From: Nocardiopsis gilva YIM 90087
Lineage (GTDB): Bacteria; Actinomycetota; Actinomycetes; Streptosporangiales; Streptosporangiaceae
Assembly (NCBI RefSeq): GCF_002263495.1
Contig: NZ_CP022753.1
Span: 2,356,001-2,420,000, forward strand
Length of the DNA stretch: 64,000 bases
Direction of reading: 5' to 3'
How positions within the stretch are numbered: position 1 is the stretch's first letter; each line of letters starts with the position of its first letter. Made by a program: the position numbers and the translations under genes. The notes under the pieces are model-generated. The model did no database searches, was not told the origin of the DNA, and saw nothing but the letters and a program-made list of their open reading frames with translations. Shown in pieces: positions 51,006 to 60,450 of this stretch.

Positions 51006-53025
51006 TTCCCAGAGCACGGGCCTTCGGCGGAACAACGGCACCGACACGGCGCTCATCATCGCCGTCGCGGCCGTCGCCGCCTGCCTGATCGCTCTCCTCC
51101 TCGCCCTGGCCGCCGGGGGTGCGGTGACCGCCCAGGTGATCCCCGGCCTGCCCGATCCCGGAGCGCTCACGCGGTGGGGACTGCCCCTCTCCAAGATCAC
51201 GATGGACCTCGCCGCGGCGCTCACGGTGGGGCTGCTCCTCCTGGCGGTGTTCCTGTTCCCCTCCGCCAAGGGGATGTTGGGCGAGCAGGCGCAGGGGTAT
51301 GTACGGGCCGCTTCCTGGGCCGCTCTCACCTGGGCGGCGGCGGCCGGGGCGACGCTCGTCTTCCAGCTCTCCGACCTGCTGGGGCTGCCGCCCGGTGAGG
51401 TCCTCGGCGACGAGCTGACCAGCTACGCGGGGTCGATCCCGCAGGGCATCGGCCTGATGTTCGTCATCCTGCTCGCCACGGCCGTGGCGCTGTTCGGCCG
51501 CACCGTCCTCTCGGCCACCGGAACCTTCGCCCTGGTCGCGGCCGCCCTCGCCGCCGTGGTCCCGCCCGCGCTGACCGGGCACTCGGCCTCGGCCGGCTCC
51601 CACGAGCTGGCGATCAGCGGCCTGGCCGTGCACGTCCTCGCCATCTCGGTGTGGGTCGGCGGGCTCGCCGCGGTGACCTTCCACGGGCTGCGCACCAACG
51701 GCGAGAACGTGTCCACGGCCGTCACCCGCTTCAGCCGCATGGCGCTGTGGGCCTACGTCGGCGTCGCCATCGGCGGCCTGGCCAGCGCGATCAGTCGGCT
51801 CTACGGCGTGATGGAGCTGTTCACCACCGCCTACGGGCTGATCATCCTGACCAAGATCGCCCTGTTCGTCGTGCTCGGCGGTATCGGGTGGTGGCACCGC
51901 CGCTCGATCGTGCCGAAGATCGCCGAGAACAGTGGGCGCACGCTGTTCGCCCGGCTCGCCGGGGTCGAGATCGCCGTCATGGCCGCGGTGATGGGGCTGT
52001 CGGTCGCGCTCAGCCGGACCGCTCCGCCCCCGCCGCTGGAGTCCGAGGTCGACCCGGTCTTCGCTCTGCTCGGCTTCCCCATGCCGCCGCCAATGAGCCT
52101 GAACTCGCTGCTCACCCTCTGGCGCCCCGACCTGTTCTTCATCCTGGTCGTGGTGGTTCTGGGCGGGCTGTACGCGGCCGGAGTCGTCCGGCTGCGGCGG
52201 CGGGGCGACGCCTGGCCGTGGGCGCGCAGCGTCGCCTGGGCCGCGGGGCTGCTGACCATCGTCGCGACGCTGCTCACCGGTGTCGGCACCTACGCCATGG
52301 TGCTGTTCAGCACGCACATGATCCAGCACATGGTGCTGTCCATGCTGACCCCGATCCTGCTGGTGCTCGGCGCACCGGTGACGCTCGCGCTGCGCGCGCT
52401 GAAGCCCGCCGAGCGGCGCGGGGACCGAGGGCCGCGCGAGTGGCTCAGCCTGTTCCTGCAGAGCGGCTACTCGAAGGTCGTCACGCATCCCGCGGTGGCC
52501 ACGTCCATCTTCGTGATCAGCCCCTACGCGCTCTACTTCACCCCGTTGTTCCCGCAGCTCATGAGCGACCACATGGGTCACATGTTCATGAACGTGCACT
52601 TCCTGCTGGCGGGCTTCCTCTTCTACTGGATCGTCGTCGGTGTGGACCCGGCCCCGCGCAAGCTGCCCTACCTGCTGCGCTTCGTCCTCCTGCTGCTGAC
52701 CATGGGCATGCACGCGTTCTTCGGTATCTCGATCATGATGCAGTCGGAGCCGCTCGCGATGGACTACTACGGCCAGTTCGAGGTCCCGTGGAGCGACGGG
52801 AACAGCGACGATCAGTACATGGGTGGCGGGATCGCCTGGGCGGTCGGGGAGATCCCCACACTGCTGGTGACCATGGCCCTGATGAGGCAGTGGGCGCGCG
52901 ACGAGGAGCGCACCGAGCGTCGGCGGGAACGGCACAGCAAGCGCGACGGTTCCGACGACGCCGACATGGACGAATACAACGCCTACCTGCAGCGACTCAA
53001 CGAGCGCGCGAAAGGCCAGGGCTAA
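50965..53025 (+). CDS. Fused CopD copper-resistance / CtaG cytochrome-oxidase assembly protein
   Basis: A 686-aa polytopic membrane protein. The N-terminal half (CopD domain) has VHVLAISVWVGGLAAVTFHG with the conserved His and SRLYGVMELFTTAYGLIILTKI. The C-terminal half (CtaG/caa3-type) shows MVLFSTHMIQHMVLSMLTP, YALYFTPLFPQLMSDHMGHMFMNVHFLLAGFLFYWIVVGVDP, with the metal-binding His/Met set. Roughly 14 hydrophobic segments. CopD imports or handles copper; CtaG inserts copper into cytochrome oxidase. Fusion of the two is common in actinobacteria. It starts GTG at 50965. No other cytochrome oxidase genes lie near. The charged C-terminal tail (RRERHSKRDGSDDADMDEYN) is cytoplasmic. Confidence 0.85.
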   Translation: MARVAPPGAQQTSSSQSTGLRRNNGTDTALIIAVAAVAACLIALLLALAAGGAVTAQVIPGLPDPGALTRWGLPLSKITMDLAAALTVGLLLLAVFLFPSAKGMLGEQAQGYVRAASWAALTWAAAAGATLVFQLSDLLGLPPGEVLGDELTSYAGSIPQGIGLMFVILLATAVALFGRTVLSATGTFALVAAALAAVVPPALTGHSASAGSHELAISGLAVHVLAISVWVGGLAAVTFHGLRTNGENVSTAVTRFSRMALWAYVGVAIGGLASAISRLYGVMELFTTAYGLIILTKIALFVVLGGIGWWHRRSIVPKIAENSGRTLFARLAGVEIAVMAAVMGLSVALSRTAPPPPLESEVDPVFALLGFPMPPPMSLNSLLTLWRPDLFFILVVVVLGGLYAAGVVRLRRRGDAWPWARSVAWAAGLLTIVATLLTGVGTYAMVLFSTHMIQHMVLSMLTPILLVLGAPVTLALRALKPAERRGDRGPREWLSLFLQSGYSKVVTHPAVATSIFVISPYALYFTPLFPQLMSDHMGHMFMNVHFLLAGFLFYWIVVGVDPAPRKLPYLLRFVLLLLTMGMHAFFGISIMMQSEPLAMDYYGQFEVPWSDGNSDDQYMGGGIAWAVGEIPTLLVTMALMRQWARDEERTERRRERHSKRDGSDDADMDEYNAYLQRLNERAKGQG

Positions 53026-53171
53026 CGTCTCGGGCGAAAGCCACGGAAAACGACAGAAAAGACCACCGGCCCTTCCTCGGTGACCGAACGAGTGCAAGAG
53101 CGCTCTGCCGGAAGCAGAAATCCCTCGCTCAGGGCGAACCCCACTGGTGAGGGGCCGGTGGATCCGATTGG

Positions 53172-54107
53172 GTGCACCCCATGAGGAATTTTCGATTCGG
53201 TGTGAATTTCGGCCGCCTGAACGTCGACGACTGGGCGGATTTCTGCCGTTCCAGCGAGGAACTGGGCTTCGATACCGTCCTGGCCCCCGACCATCTCGGG
53301 GCGGCATCCCCCTTCGCGATGCTGGCGACGGCCGCCGCGGTCACCACGCGGGTTCGGGTCGGCACGCTCGTCGTCAACAACGAGTTCTGGAACCCGTCCA
53401 TGCTCGCCCGCGAGGCCGCCACGGTGGACCGCCTCTCGGGCGGACGGCTGGAGCTCGGCCTGGGGTGCGGCCACATGAAGTCGGAGTTCGACGCCGCGGG
53501 GATCGCGTGGCGGCCGCACGCCGAGCGTGTCGAGCGGCTCGAACAGAGCATCGCGCGGCTGAACCGGCTCTTCGCGCCGGACGGTGGCCAGGAACCGCTG
53601 CCCCGGCAGTCGCCCCGCCCGCCACTCCTGATCGGCGCACACGGCCGGCGCACGCTCGCACTGGCGGCCCGCCACGCCGACATCGTCGGTTACGGGGGCC
53701 TCACCCAGGTGAGAGGCGCGAAGATGGGCACGTTCGAAGTGGCGGACGCGGAGGAGACGCGGCGGCGTGTCGAGTTCGTCGCCGAGCAGGCCGGGGCGCG
53801 CGCCGATGCGATCGAATCCAACGTGCTCATCCAGGCGGTGCGCATCACCGACGACGCGGAGCGCACCGCGGCCGTGATCGCCCGGGAGTTCGCCGCGCCC
53901 GGACTCGACACCGCCGCAGCGGTCCTGGACAGTCCCTTCGTGCTCGTGGGCACGGCCGAGGAGATCGCGCGGGAGATCATCGCCAACCGCGAGCGGTTCG
54001 GCTTCAGCTACATCGCGACCCACGGCCCCTACCGGGACGCCCTCGCCGAGGTCATCCCCCTCGTGCGCGACCTCGCCGGGGAGCCTGGGGCGGCCGCGCG
54101 GTCTTAG
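53172..54107 (+). CDS. LLM-class (F420-dependent) oxidoreductase
   Basis: A luciferase-like TIM-barrel protein of 311 aa. N-terminal RFGVNFGRLNVDDWADFCRS, then GFDTVLAPDHLG, TRVRVGTLVVNNEFWNPSMLAREAATVD and GGRLELGLGCGHMKSEF are typical of the F420-binding LLM clade (TIGR03621-like). The barrel binds the deazaflavin F420 or FMN and reduces an unknown substrate. The start is GTG 53172 or ATG 53181. It follows copD/ctaG by 146 bases with the same direction but separate function. F420 use supports an actinomycete host. Confidence 0.82.
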   Translation: MHPMRNFRFGVNFGRLNVDDWADFCRSSEELGFDTVLAPDHLGAASPFAMLATAAAVTTRVRVGTLVVNNEFWNPSMLAREAATVDRLSGGRLELGLGCGHMKSEFDAAGIAWRPHAERVERLEQSIARLNRLFAPDGGQEPLPRQSPRPPLLIGAHGRRTLALAARHADIVGYGGLTQVRGAKMGTFEVADAEETRRRVEFVAEQAGARADAIESNVLIQAVRITDDAERTAAVIAREFAAPGLDTAAAVLDSPFVLVGTAEEIAREIIANRERFGFSYIATHGPYRDALAEVIPLVRDLAGEPGAAARS

Positions 54108-54121
54108 CGCGCCGCCGCAGG

Positions 54122-54541
54122 TCAGCCAGCCAGAATCCCCACACCGGCGCCGACCAGGCCGAGCACGGCGCAGACCAGCAGACCGCCGCCGAGCAGGGCG
54201 GGGGAGAGGCGTGTCCCCGCGGCCAGCTCCTCCCCGCGCCCGGCGGCGGCCCGCCGCGCGACGAGGGGCAGGAAGGCGATGTTGACCGCGCAGATGACCA
54301 GCGCGACTCCGAACGCGACGAGGAACACCGGACCGAATCCGGTGCCGGGGGCGGTGCTCCGCAGGTTCACCGCCGCGAGCGCCGGAACGGCGATGAGCAC
54401 GACCAGGGATATCGCCCCGAACACGGTCTGCGGCCCGCGCCCTTGGCCCCGACCGCCGAGGACCAGCAGCAGGCCGATGAGGGCCGCCATGATGACGGCG
54501 CCGACGATTCCGAACACAGCGATGTTGACCAGCGAATTCAC
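54122..54541 (-). CDS. Small four-helix membrane protein, unknown
   Basis: A 139-aa protein with four hydrophobic segments: AVFGIVGAVIMAALIGLLLV, ISLVVLIAVPALAAV, FLVAFGVALVICAVNIAFLPLV and LLVCAVLGLVGAGVGILAG. Loops are rich in Arg/Gly. No known domain. It starts with GTG at 54541, with a weak GTCGGGG upstream. It ends 15 bases from the convergent LLM gene. It lies between the oxidoreductase and the P-loop protein, with no sign of a shared operon. Confidence 0.6.
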   Translation of the reverse strand: MNSLVNIAVFGIVGAVIMAALIGLLLVLGGRGQGRGPQTVFGAISLVVLIAVPALAAVNLRSTAPGTGFGPVFLVAFGVALVICAVNIAFLPLVARRAAAGRGEELAAGTRLSPALLGGGLLVCAVLGLVGAGVGILAG

Positions 54542-54553
54542 CCCGACATTCTG

Positions 54554-55261
54554 TCACTGTCGGCGGGCCGCCCCGAACGGAACGGGAGTGAACTCGATCC
54601 CGCTGAGCCGCCCTACGCGCTCGCGGTCCATCAACACCAGCGACACCGACCCCGGCGCCACCGCAGCCGGGCGCTCCGCCAACGCGGTGAGCAACCGCCC
54701 CCACCGCCGGGCGTGCGCCCGATGACTGCGCGCGCTCACCCACCGGCCCCGCGCCTTCTGCCCGCGCAGCGCCTCGTCCGGCGAGACGTCGATCAACAGC
54801 AGGTGCACCCCGATCCCCAACGTCCGGCAGTACCACCCCAACAACCGACGGATCGGCCCCCGGGTCCCCGCCTCGTGCACGATCACCGGATCCCCGGCGC
54901 GCAGGGCCAGCACGAGGCGTAGATAGTGCAGCAGGTGCACCACCCACCGCCACGCGGGGTACGGCACCCAGCACAACCACGGCGTGAGGCGGTTCCGCGA
55001 CTGCTGCGAGTCGATGATCCGCACCCCGTCGTCCGTGAGCACCGTGTCGGCCTCGCTGCCGTCCAACCCGTAGAGCCGGTTGAGCAACGTACTCTTCCCC
55101 GCTCCGGGCACGCCCCCGAGCAGCACGAGCGAACGCGCGGGATAGCGGAGCGACCCGACGGGACGGACACCGCTCGGCTCAACGGTCGGCATGGGGATCG
55201 ACATCTGCGGGCCGGTGGGCGCTGGGGTGGTGGTCATGCGGTAGTTGTTCACACTTCGCAT
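54554..55261 (-). CDS. P-loop ATPase/kinase-like protein
   Basis: A 235-aa protein of AAA_33-type P-loop kinases. LVLLGGVPGAGKSTLLNRLYG carries Walker A (GGVPGAGKS); LLLIDVSPDEALRGQKARGRWV and MDRERVGRLSGIEFTPVPF are other conserved parts. It probably phosphorylates a small molecule, or acts as a nucleotide-dependent switch. ATP and substrate are not identified. The start is unsure: ATG at 55261, 55237 or 55204, none with a good ribosome site. It lies 13 bases from the membrane-protein gene. There is a 180-base gap to sbcC. Confidence 0.7.
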   Translation of the reverse strand: MRSVNNYRMTTTPAPTGPQMSIPMPTVEPSGVRPVGSLRYPARSLVLLGGVPGAGKSTLLNRLYGLDGSEADTVLTDDGVRIIDSQQSRNRLTPWLCWVPYPAWRWVVHLLHYLRLVLALRAGDPVIVHEAGTRGPIRRLLGWYCRTLGIGVHLLLIDVSPDEALRGQKARGRWVSARSHRAHARRWGRLLTALAERPAAVAPGSVSLVLMDRERVGRLSGIEFTPVPFGAARRQ

Positions 55262-55447
55262 AGGACCGCAATAAAGACCACTTGAGAAGTGGGTGAGGAC
55301 AAATGATGATCCTGATCCCTGGAGAGCTCGGTCCTCGCCCCTAATCCTGTCCGCTCCTGGTGCTGATTTTCACCTAAGAACACCGGGGGAGCGAACCGGG
55401 CCGACCCGGCAGGCCCCCCGGTCCCCATCCCTTCCAGGGCAGATCAA

Positions 55448-58400
55448 CTAACCGGTCTGCTCCAGGCGGGATCCCGTGGCTGACTTGATCACCCTCAGCC
55501 GGGTGGTGATCCGGGTGCGCAGGTCGGCGACGTGGCTGACGACACCGACGGCTCGGCCGCCGTCGCGGAGGGAGTCGAGGACCTCGAGGACCTCCTCCAG
55601 GGTTTCCTCGTCCAGGCTGCCGAACCCCTCGTCGACGAAGAGGGTGTCGATGTCGGTGCCGCCCGCCTCTTCTCCGGCCACATCCCCTAGGCCGAGTGCG
55701 AGCGCCAGGGAGGTGATGAAGGTTTCGCCGCCCGACAGGGTCGCCGGGTCGCGGTCTTGGCCGGTCCAGGCGTCGAGGACGCGGAGGCCGAGGCCGCCCC
55801 CCGAGCGCGAGAGGTCGCCTGCGGACTTGTCGATGGTGTGGCGGAGTTCGTAGCGGCTGCTCGACATGGTGGCCAATCGGTCGTTGGCCGCGGCCACCAC
55901 CCGTTCCAGTCGGGCCGCCAGCACGTAGGCCGACAGCCGGACGTTCTCGCGGTTGTCCTGGGAGGTCCCCGCTGCCAGTCGGGCGAGGCCGTCGGCTACG
56001 GCGTGGCGGTGGCGGGCCGGGCGGGAGCCCGACAGGCCGGTGTCGAGTTCGGTGCGGAGGTCGGCCAGGCGCTCGGCGCGGTGCGTGAGGCGGTCGCGCC
56101 AGGTCAGGGTGTGCTCGGCGGACTGTTCGGCGGCGTCGAGCGCCGCCTGGAGCCCCGCCAGGTCCGGAGCGGGGGCCGCGGCGGCCTGGGCCAAGGCCGG
56201 GTCGGCCAGCGCCGCGCGGACAGCCGCGCGTTCGTCGTCATAGGCCCGCGCGCGTTCGCGCAGGGTACGGAGGGCCTCGGGGGTGCGGTCCGCCGCCCAC
56301 ACCTGATCGGCCGAGGCGAAACCGGCCTCGGTCAGGCCGCGCACCGTCTCCTTCTCGGCGCCGCGGAGTTCCTCCAGGGCCGTGGAGCGCTGCCGCAGCG
56401 CCTCGGCCGCCGCCGCCAGCAGGTCGGCCTCGCTGTTCAGGCGGGCGATGCGGCTCGGCAGGTCGGGGTCGGTGCCGACCGCCGCCGCGAGCCGTTCGGT
56501 GAGCCGCGCGGCTTCCTCGGCCCGTGCGGTGCGCCGCTCGGCGAGTTCCGCCAGTTCGCGGGAGAGTTCGCTCTCCCGCGTGCGCGCCTTGTCCAGCGCG
56601 GCGTCGATCTCCGCCAGGCGCTCGGTCATCCGGGTCACCTGGGTCGCCGCGGCGTCGAGTTCGTCCAGCGCGCGCTTCCGGGCCGCCACCAGCTCGGCGG
56701 CGTCCTCTTCGGTGAGGCCGCCAGCGTTCGCCTCGGCCGCGGTGCGTCGTTCGGTCAGGACGGTGACCGCGTTCTCCGCCTGCGTGCGCCGCTCGCGCGC
56801 GGCCTGTTCGGCCTGCTGGGCGTGTTCCTCGTCCTCCGGCGTCGGCCGTGCGGCAGCGCCGACGGCCGGTTCCGGGTGTTCCCGCGACCCGCACACCGGG
56901 CACGGCCGGTCCGGCCCGAGCCCTCCGGCCAGCTCGGCCGCCATGCCTTCGATCCGCAGGCGGCGCACGTCCAACAGCGCATCGCGCGCGGCCTGCGCCG
57001 CGTCGACGGCCTCGATCCGCTGCTGCTCGGCCGCTGTCAGCTCGGCGCGCAGCCGCACGCAGTTCCGCGCCGCCTCCCGTCGCTGTCGGGCGAGGTCGAG
57101 CGCGTCGACGGCGGCCTCGCGCGATCCCGTCCGCTCCTGTGCCTGGGCCAGCTCCGCGGCCAGCGCGGCGCGCTGCTCGGGCAGTTCACCGGCTCGCTTC
57201 TGGCACTGGTCGAGTTCCCGCTGGGCGGCCTCGACGCGGGAGTCCAGCGTCGCGACCTCCCGTTCCAGGGCGACGCGGCGGTCGGCGTCGCCGCGCAGCT
57301 GCTCCAGCTGGGCGATCTCGTCGCGGCGGGCGCGTTCAGCGGTGTGCAGGGGGGTGATGGTGTGCTCGCGGGACTCCGCATCGCTCGAACGTGCCGAGTC
57401 GACCGGAACGAGGCTGCTGACCAGGGCGAGGCGTTCGGACGCGGTCAGCTCGGCCTTGTCCAGCTGGGTGCGGCGGTACTCCTCGGTGCGCAGCAGCTGC
57501 ACCACGGTCGCCGCGCGCCCGGCGTCGGCGAGCTCGGTGTCGAGGGCCTGGCGCTCGTCGGCGCGTTCGGCGAGAGCGGCCTCCTTACGCAGTGCCTCCC
57601 TGTGTCGCTGTTGCCGCTCCTCCAGGTCACGCGCTTCCTGTACAGCGGTGCGGGCGCGGTCGCGCTCCGCCGCGGCGTCGGCGGCCACCCGTCCGGCGTC
57701 GTCGGCGGTCGCGGCGGTGACCAGGGCGAGCTCGGTGGCCCACGGCACGAGCGCGTCCAGGTCAGCGCGCCTACCGGTCGTCCCACGCCCATGCCCCGGC
57801 CTGCCCGTGGCGGCCGCGTCCGGTCGGGGCGCGCGCCCAACCTCGACGATGAGGTCGGCGACCCGGCTCACAGCGGACTCCGCGGTGTCCGCCGTTCGCC
57901 CGCGATCACGCGCCTCATCGATCAGCCAGTCCTCCACCTGAGTGAAGACGCCCGTGTTGAACAGGCGCTCCAGCGACACCCGACGGTCTTTGGCGTCGGC
58001 GCGCAGGAAGTTGGCGAACTCGCCCTGGGGAAGCAGCACCATCTGGCAGAACTGCTTCACAGTGAGGCCGAGTATGTCGCTGATGATCTGCCCGGCCTCG
58101 TCCGGCCGGTTGGTCAGCCCGTGTGATTCGCCGTCGACGAATTCGATGACGGTGGCGCTGGCTTTCTCCTCGGTGGTTCCAGTCCCGCGTTTTTTCGGCC
58201 GCCTCCAAGCGGGGGAGCGGGTGATGCGCAGATGCCGACCGCGGATGGTCGCCTCCAGGCTGACCTCGGGTTTGAGTCCGGGCGGCGCGTGGTTGCTCCG
58301 CAGGGAGCGCGCCGCCTGGCGGGCACCCGGCACCTGCCCATAGAGCGCGAACGTCACCGCGTCCAGGACGGACGTCTTCCCCGCGCCGGTGGGACCGTGG

Positions 58401-58498
58401 ATGAGGAACAGGCCGCCGTCGCCGAGCCGGTCGAAGTCGACGGTCTCGCTCCCTGCGAACGGGCCGAACGCCTGGACGGTCAGGGTGTGCAACCGCAT
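55448..58498 (-). CDS. sbcC: DNA double-strand-break repair ATPase SbcC
   Basis: A 1016-aa SMC-like ATPase, the Rad50 homologue. Walker A FLIHGPTGAGKTSVLDAVTF (residues 31-50, Gly35-Thr42), long coiled coils on either side of a zinc-hook CPVC (Cys533 and Cys536), then ABC signature LSGGETFITSLALALGLGD and Walker B TLFVDEGFGSLDEETLEEVL. Together with SbcD it cuts hairpins and protein-blocked ends. The start at 58498 shares one base with the sbcD stop (TGATG), so the two are one operon. This second SMC-type ATPase is distinct from jetC at 31-35 kb. Confidence 0.93.
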   Translation of the reverse strand: MRLHTLTVQAFGPFAGSETVDFDRLGDGGLFLIHGPTGAGKTSVLDAVTFALYGQVPGARQAARSLRSNHAPPGLKPEVSLEATIRGRHLRITRSPAWRRPKKRGTGTTEEKASATVIEFVDGESHGLTNRPDEAGQIISDILGLTVKQFCQMVLLPQGEFANFLRADAKDRRVSLERLFNTGVFTQVEDWLIDEARDRGRTADTAESAVSRVADLIVEVGRAPRPDAAATGRPGHGRGTTGRRADLDALVPWATELALVTAATADDAGRVAADAAAERDRARTAVQEARDLEERQQRHREALRKEAALAERADERQALDTELADAGRAATVVQLLRTEEYRRTQLDKAELTASERLALVSSLVPVDSARSSDAESREHTITPLHTAERARRDEIAQLEQLRGDADRRVALEREVATLDSRVEAAQRELDQCQKRAGELPEQRAALAAELAQAQERTGSREAAVDALDLARQRREAARNCVRLRAELTAAEQQRIEAVDAAQAARDALLDVRRLRIEGMAAELAGGLGPDRPCPVCGSREHPEPAVGAAARPTPEDEEHAQQAEQAARERRTQAENAVTVLTERRTAAEANAGGLTEEDAAELVAARKRALDELDAAATQVTRMTERLAEIDAALDKARTRESELSRELAELAERRTARAEEAARLTERLAAAVGTDPDLPSRIARLNSEADLLAAAAEALRQRSTALEELRGAEKETVRGLTEAGFASADQVWAADRTPEALRTLRERARAYDDERAAVRAALADPALAQAAAAPAPDLAGLQAALDAAEQSAEHTLTWRDRLTHRAERLADLRTELDTGLSGSRPARHRHAVADGLARLAAGTSQDNRENVRLSAYVLAARLERVVAAANDRLATMSSSRYELRHTIDKSAGDLSRSGGGLGLRVLDAWTGQDRDPATLSGGETFITSLALALGLGDVAGEEAGGTDIDTLFVDEGFGSLDEETLEEVLEVLDSLRDGGRAVGVVSHVADLRTRITTRLRVIKSATGSRLEQTG

Positions 58499-59661
58499 CA
58501 GTTCGCCGCCTCCCGAGCGCGGATTTCTTCGAAGGCGCGCTCGACCAACGCCCGTTCCTCATCCGTGGCGGGCGCGCCGCGTGCCCAGTCGACGAAGTCG
58601 AGAACCAGGTCGGGCTCGGAGCGGTCGGCGATCCGCCGCGCCCAGGTGCGGTCGTCCTCGGGGCGTCCGCCCTCCGGAGCGAACTCCAGCTGCAGGGTGT
58701 GTGGGAAGCGTTCGCGCAGCCGGTCCATGGGGAAGGCGGGGCGCGCCGGGTCGGTGAGCGTGACCTGGAGCCAGTGCTCGGTGTAGTGCTCCCACCGGGG
58801 CGCGGAGAGCAGGTCGTCGATCCGCCCGCTGATGCGTGCGATAGGGCGCGGCACCGGCGCCTCGGCGAACTCGTAGGAGACCGGGCCGGTGGCGTCCAGC
58901 TCCACGATCCAGTAGCCCTTGAGGTGGTGCTCCTCGGAGAAGGAGTAGGCGAGCGGCGATCCGCAGTAGCGCACGGTCTCGGTCATGCGCTGGCGGCCGT
59001 GGAGGTGGCCCAGGGCAACGTAGTCGACGCCGTCGTAGATCGACGCGGGTACGTGCGAGGCGCCGCCGACCGAGATGTCGCGCTCACTGTCGGAGGGGGC
59101 GCCGCCGCTGACGAACGCGTGCGACAGCACCACCGAGCGCGTGCCTATGGGACGGGTGGCCAGGTCGGCGCGGATCAGCTCCATGGCGCGGCCGATGGCG
59201 GCCGGGTGTCCGCGCTCCTCCAGGTGCCAGTGGTGTCGGGCGATCTCCGGCTCCAGGTAGGGGATGCCGTAGAAGGCGACCGGGCCGTGCGCGCCGCTGT
59301 GCTCGTCGTCGACCAGCACGGGCTCACCGATGCTCTCCAGCGAGCTGCGCAGGTGGATGCCGGAGGCGTCGATGAGCTCGGTGGCGTAGTCCAGCCGCGC
59401 CATCGAGTCGTGGTTCCCGCTGATCAGGACGGCGCGCGCCCCGGTGTCGCGGATGCGGCGCAGCGCCTCGCCGAACAGGCGCACGGCGTCCACCGAGGGC
59501 AGCGCGCGGTCGTAGAGGTCGCCGGAGACCACGACGACGTCGATGCGCTCGCTGCGGACCGTCGCGACGAGGTGGTCGACGAACGCCGCCTGGGCGTCGA
59601 TCAGGTTCTCCCGGTGGAAGGACCGCCCCAGGTGCCAGTCGGAGGTGTGCAAGAGCCGCAT
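58498..59661 (-). CDS. sbcD: Exonuclease SbcD
   Basis: A 387-aa Mre11-type metallophosphoesterase. Metal-binding motifs: RLLHTSDWHLGRSFH (Asp8, His10), VVSGDLYDRALP (Asp), LISGNHDSMARL (Asn, His), LSHAFVSGG, and LGHLHGRQRM (His). It is the nuclease partner of SbcC. Starts ATG at 59661. The C-terminal DNA-capping region is present (ALVERAFEEIRAREAAN). Its upstream promoter is within the short gap to the O-methyltransferase, which is on the same strand. Confidence 0.93.
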   Translation of the reverse strand: MRLLHTSDWHLGRSFHRENLIDAQAAFVDHLVATVRSERIDVVVVSGDLYDRALPSVDAVRLFGEALRRIRDTGARAVLISGNHDSMARLDYATELIDASGIHLRSSLESIGEPVLVDDEHSGAHGPVAFYGIPYLEPEIARHHWHLEERGHPAAIGRAMELIRADLATRPIGTRSVVLSHAFVSGGAPSDSERDISVGGASHVPASIYDGVDYVALGHLHGRQRMTETVRYCGSPLAYSFSEEHHLKGYWIVELDATGPVSYEFAEAPVPRPIARISGRIDDLLSAPRWEHYTEHWLQVTLTDPARPAFPMDRLRERFPHTLQLEFAPEGGRPEDDRTWARRIADRSEPDLVLDFVDWARGAPATDEERALVERAFEEIRAREAAN

Positions 59662-59713
59662 GGTCCGCGAGACTACCGAAGGTGCTCCTGTGACCGCAGG
59701 AGAAGCGTGGCGG

Positions 59714-60376
59714 TCAGGCCTTCTTGCGGGCCAGCGTGAGGCCGTCGCCGATGGGCAGCATCACGAGTTCCACGCGGGAGTCGGCCAGGGCGTGGTCGTT
59801 GAAGTCGCGGATGCCCTGGACGCTGGCGTCGGTGATGGACGGGTCGACGACGCGGCCGTGCGAGAAGGTGTTGTCGACCAGCAGCGCCCCGCCGGGCCGG
59901 ATGCGCGGCACGAGCTCGTCCCAGTAGCCGACGTAGCCCTCCTTGTCGGCGTCGATGAAGGCCAGGTCGAACATGGGGCCGGCGGGCAGCGAGCGCAGCG
60001 TGTCCAGGGCTGGGGCCAGCTTGAGCGTCACCTTGGAGGCGATCCCCGCCCTCTGCCAGTAGCGGCGCGCCACCGAGGTCCACTCCTCGCTGATGTCGCA
60101 GGCCAGCACGGTGCCGTCAGCGGGCAGTCCGCGCGCCAGGCAGATCGAGGAGTAGCCGGTGAAGGTGCCGACCTCCACCGCGTCGTGGGCGCCCATGAGG
60201 CGGGCCAGCAGGGTCATGAACGTGCCCTGCTCGGGTCCGATCTGCATGACGAGGCTGTCCGGGAACAGCCGCGCCGTCTCTTCGGCGAGCTCCCCGAGGA
60301 CGTCGTCGACCGGCGCGCTGTGCGCCACCAGGTACTCGTACAGTTCCGGGGTGAGGGACTCGGTGGCTCGTGTCAC
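59714..60376 (-). CDS. O-methyltransferase family 3 (catechol/caffeoyl-CoA type)
   Basis: A 220-aa SAM-dependent O-methyltransferase of the COMT-like family 3. AVEVGTFTGYSSICLARGL is the SAM-binding loop, then VLACDISEEWTSVARRYWQRAG, LAFIDADKEGYVGYWDELV (metal-binding Asp and Lys), and LLVDNTFSHGRVVDPSITD. In the family it methylates catechols with a divalent metal. The actual substrate is unknown. ATG at 60376. It is upstream of sbcD on the same strand by about 50 bases, and downstream of the YdjM-like gene. Confidence 0.85.
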   Translation of the reverse strand: MTRATESLTPELYEYLVAHSAPVDDVLGELAEETARLFPDSLVMQIGPEQGTFMTLLARLMGAHDAVEVGTFTGYSSICLARGLPADGTVLACDISEEWTSVARRYWQRAGIASKVTLKLAPALDTLRSLPAGPMFDLAFIDADKEGYVGYWDELVPRIRPGGALLVDNTFSHGRVVDPSITDASVQGIRDFNDHALADSRVELVMLPIGDGLTLARKKA

Positions 60377-60450
60377 GTGGGCCCACTTTCCAGCGGATCG
60401 CGGTGGGGTGTGCTCAACGCGATCACCCTAGCCTGCCCCCGTCACACAGG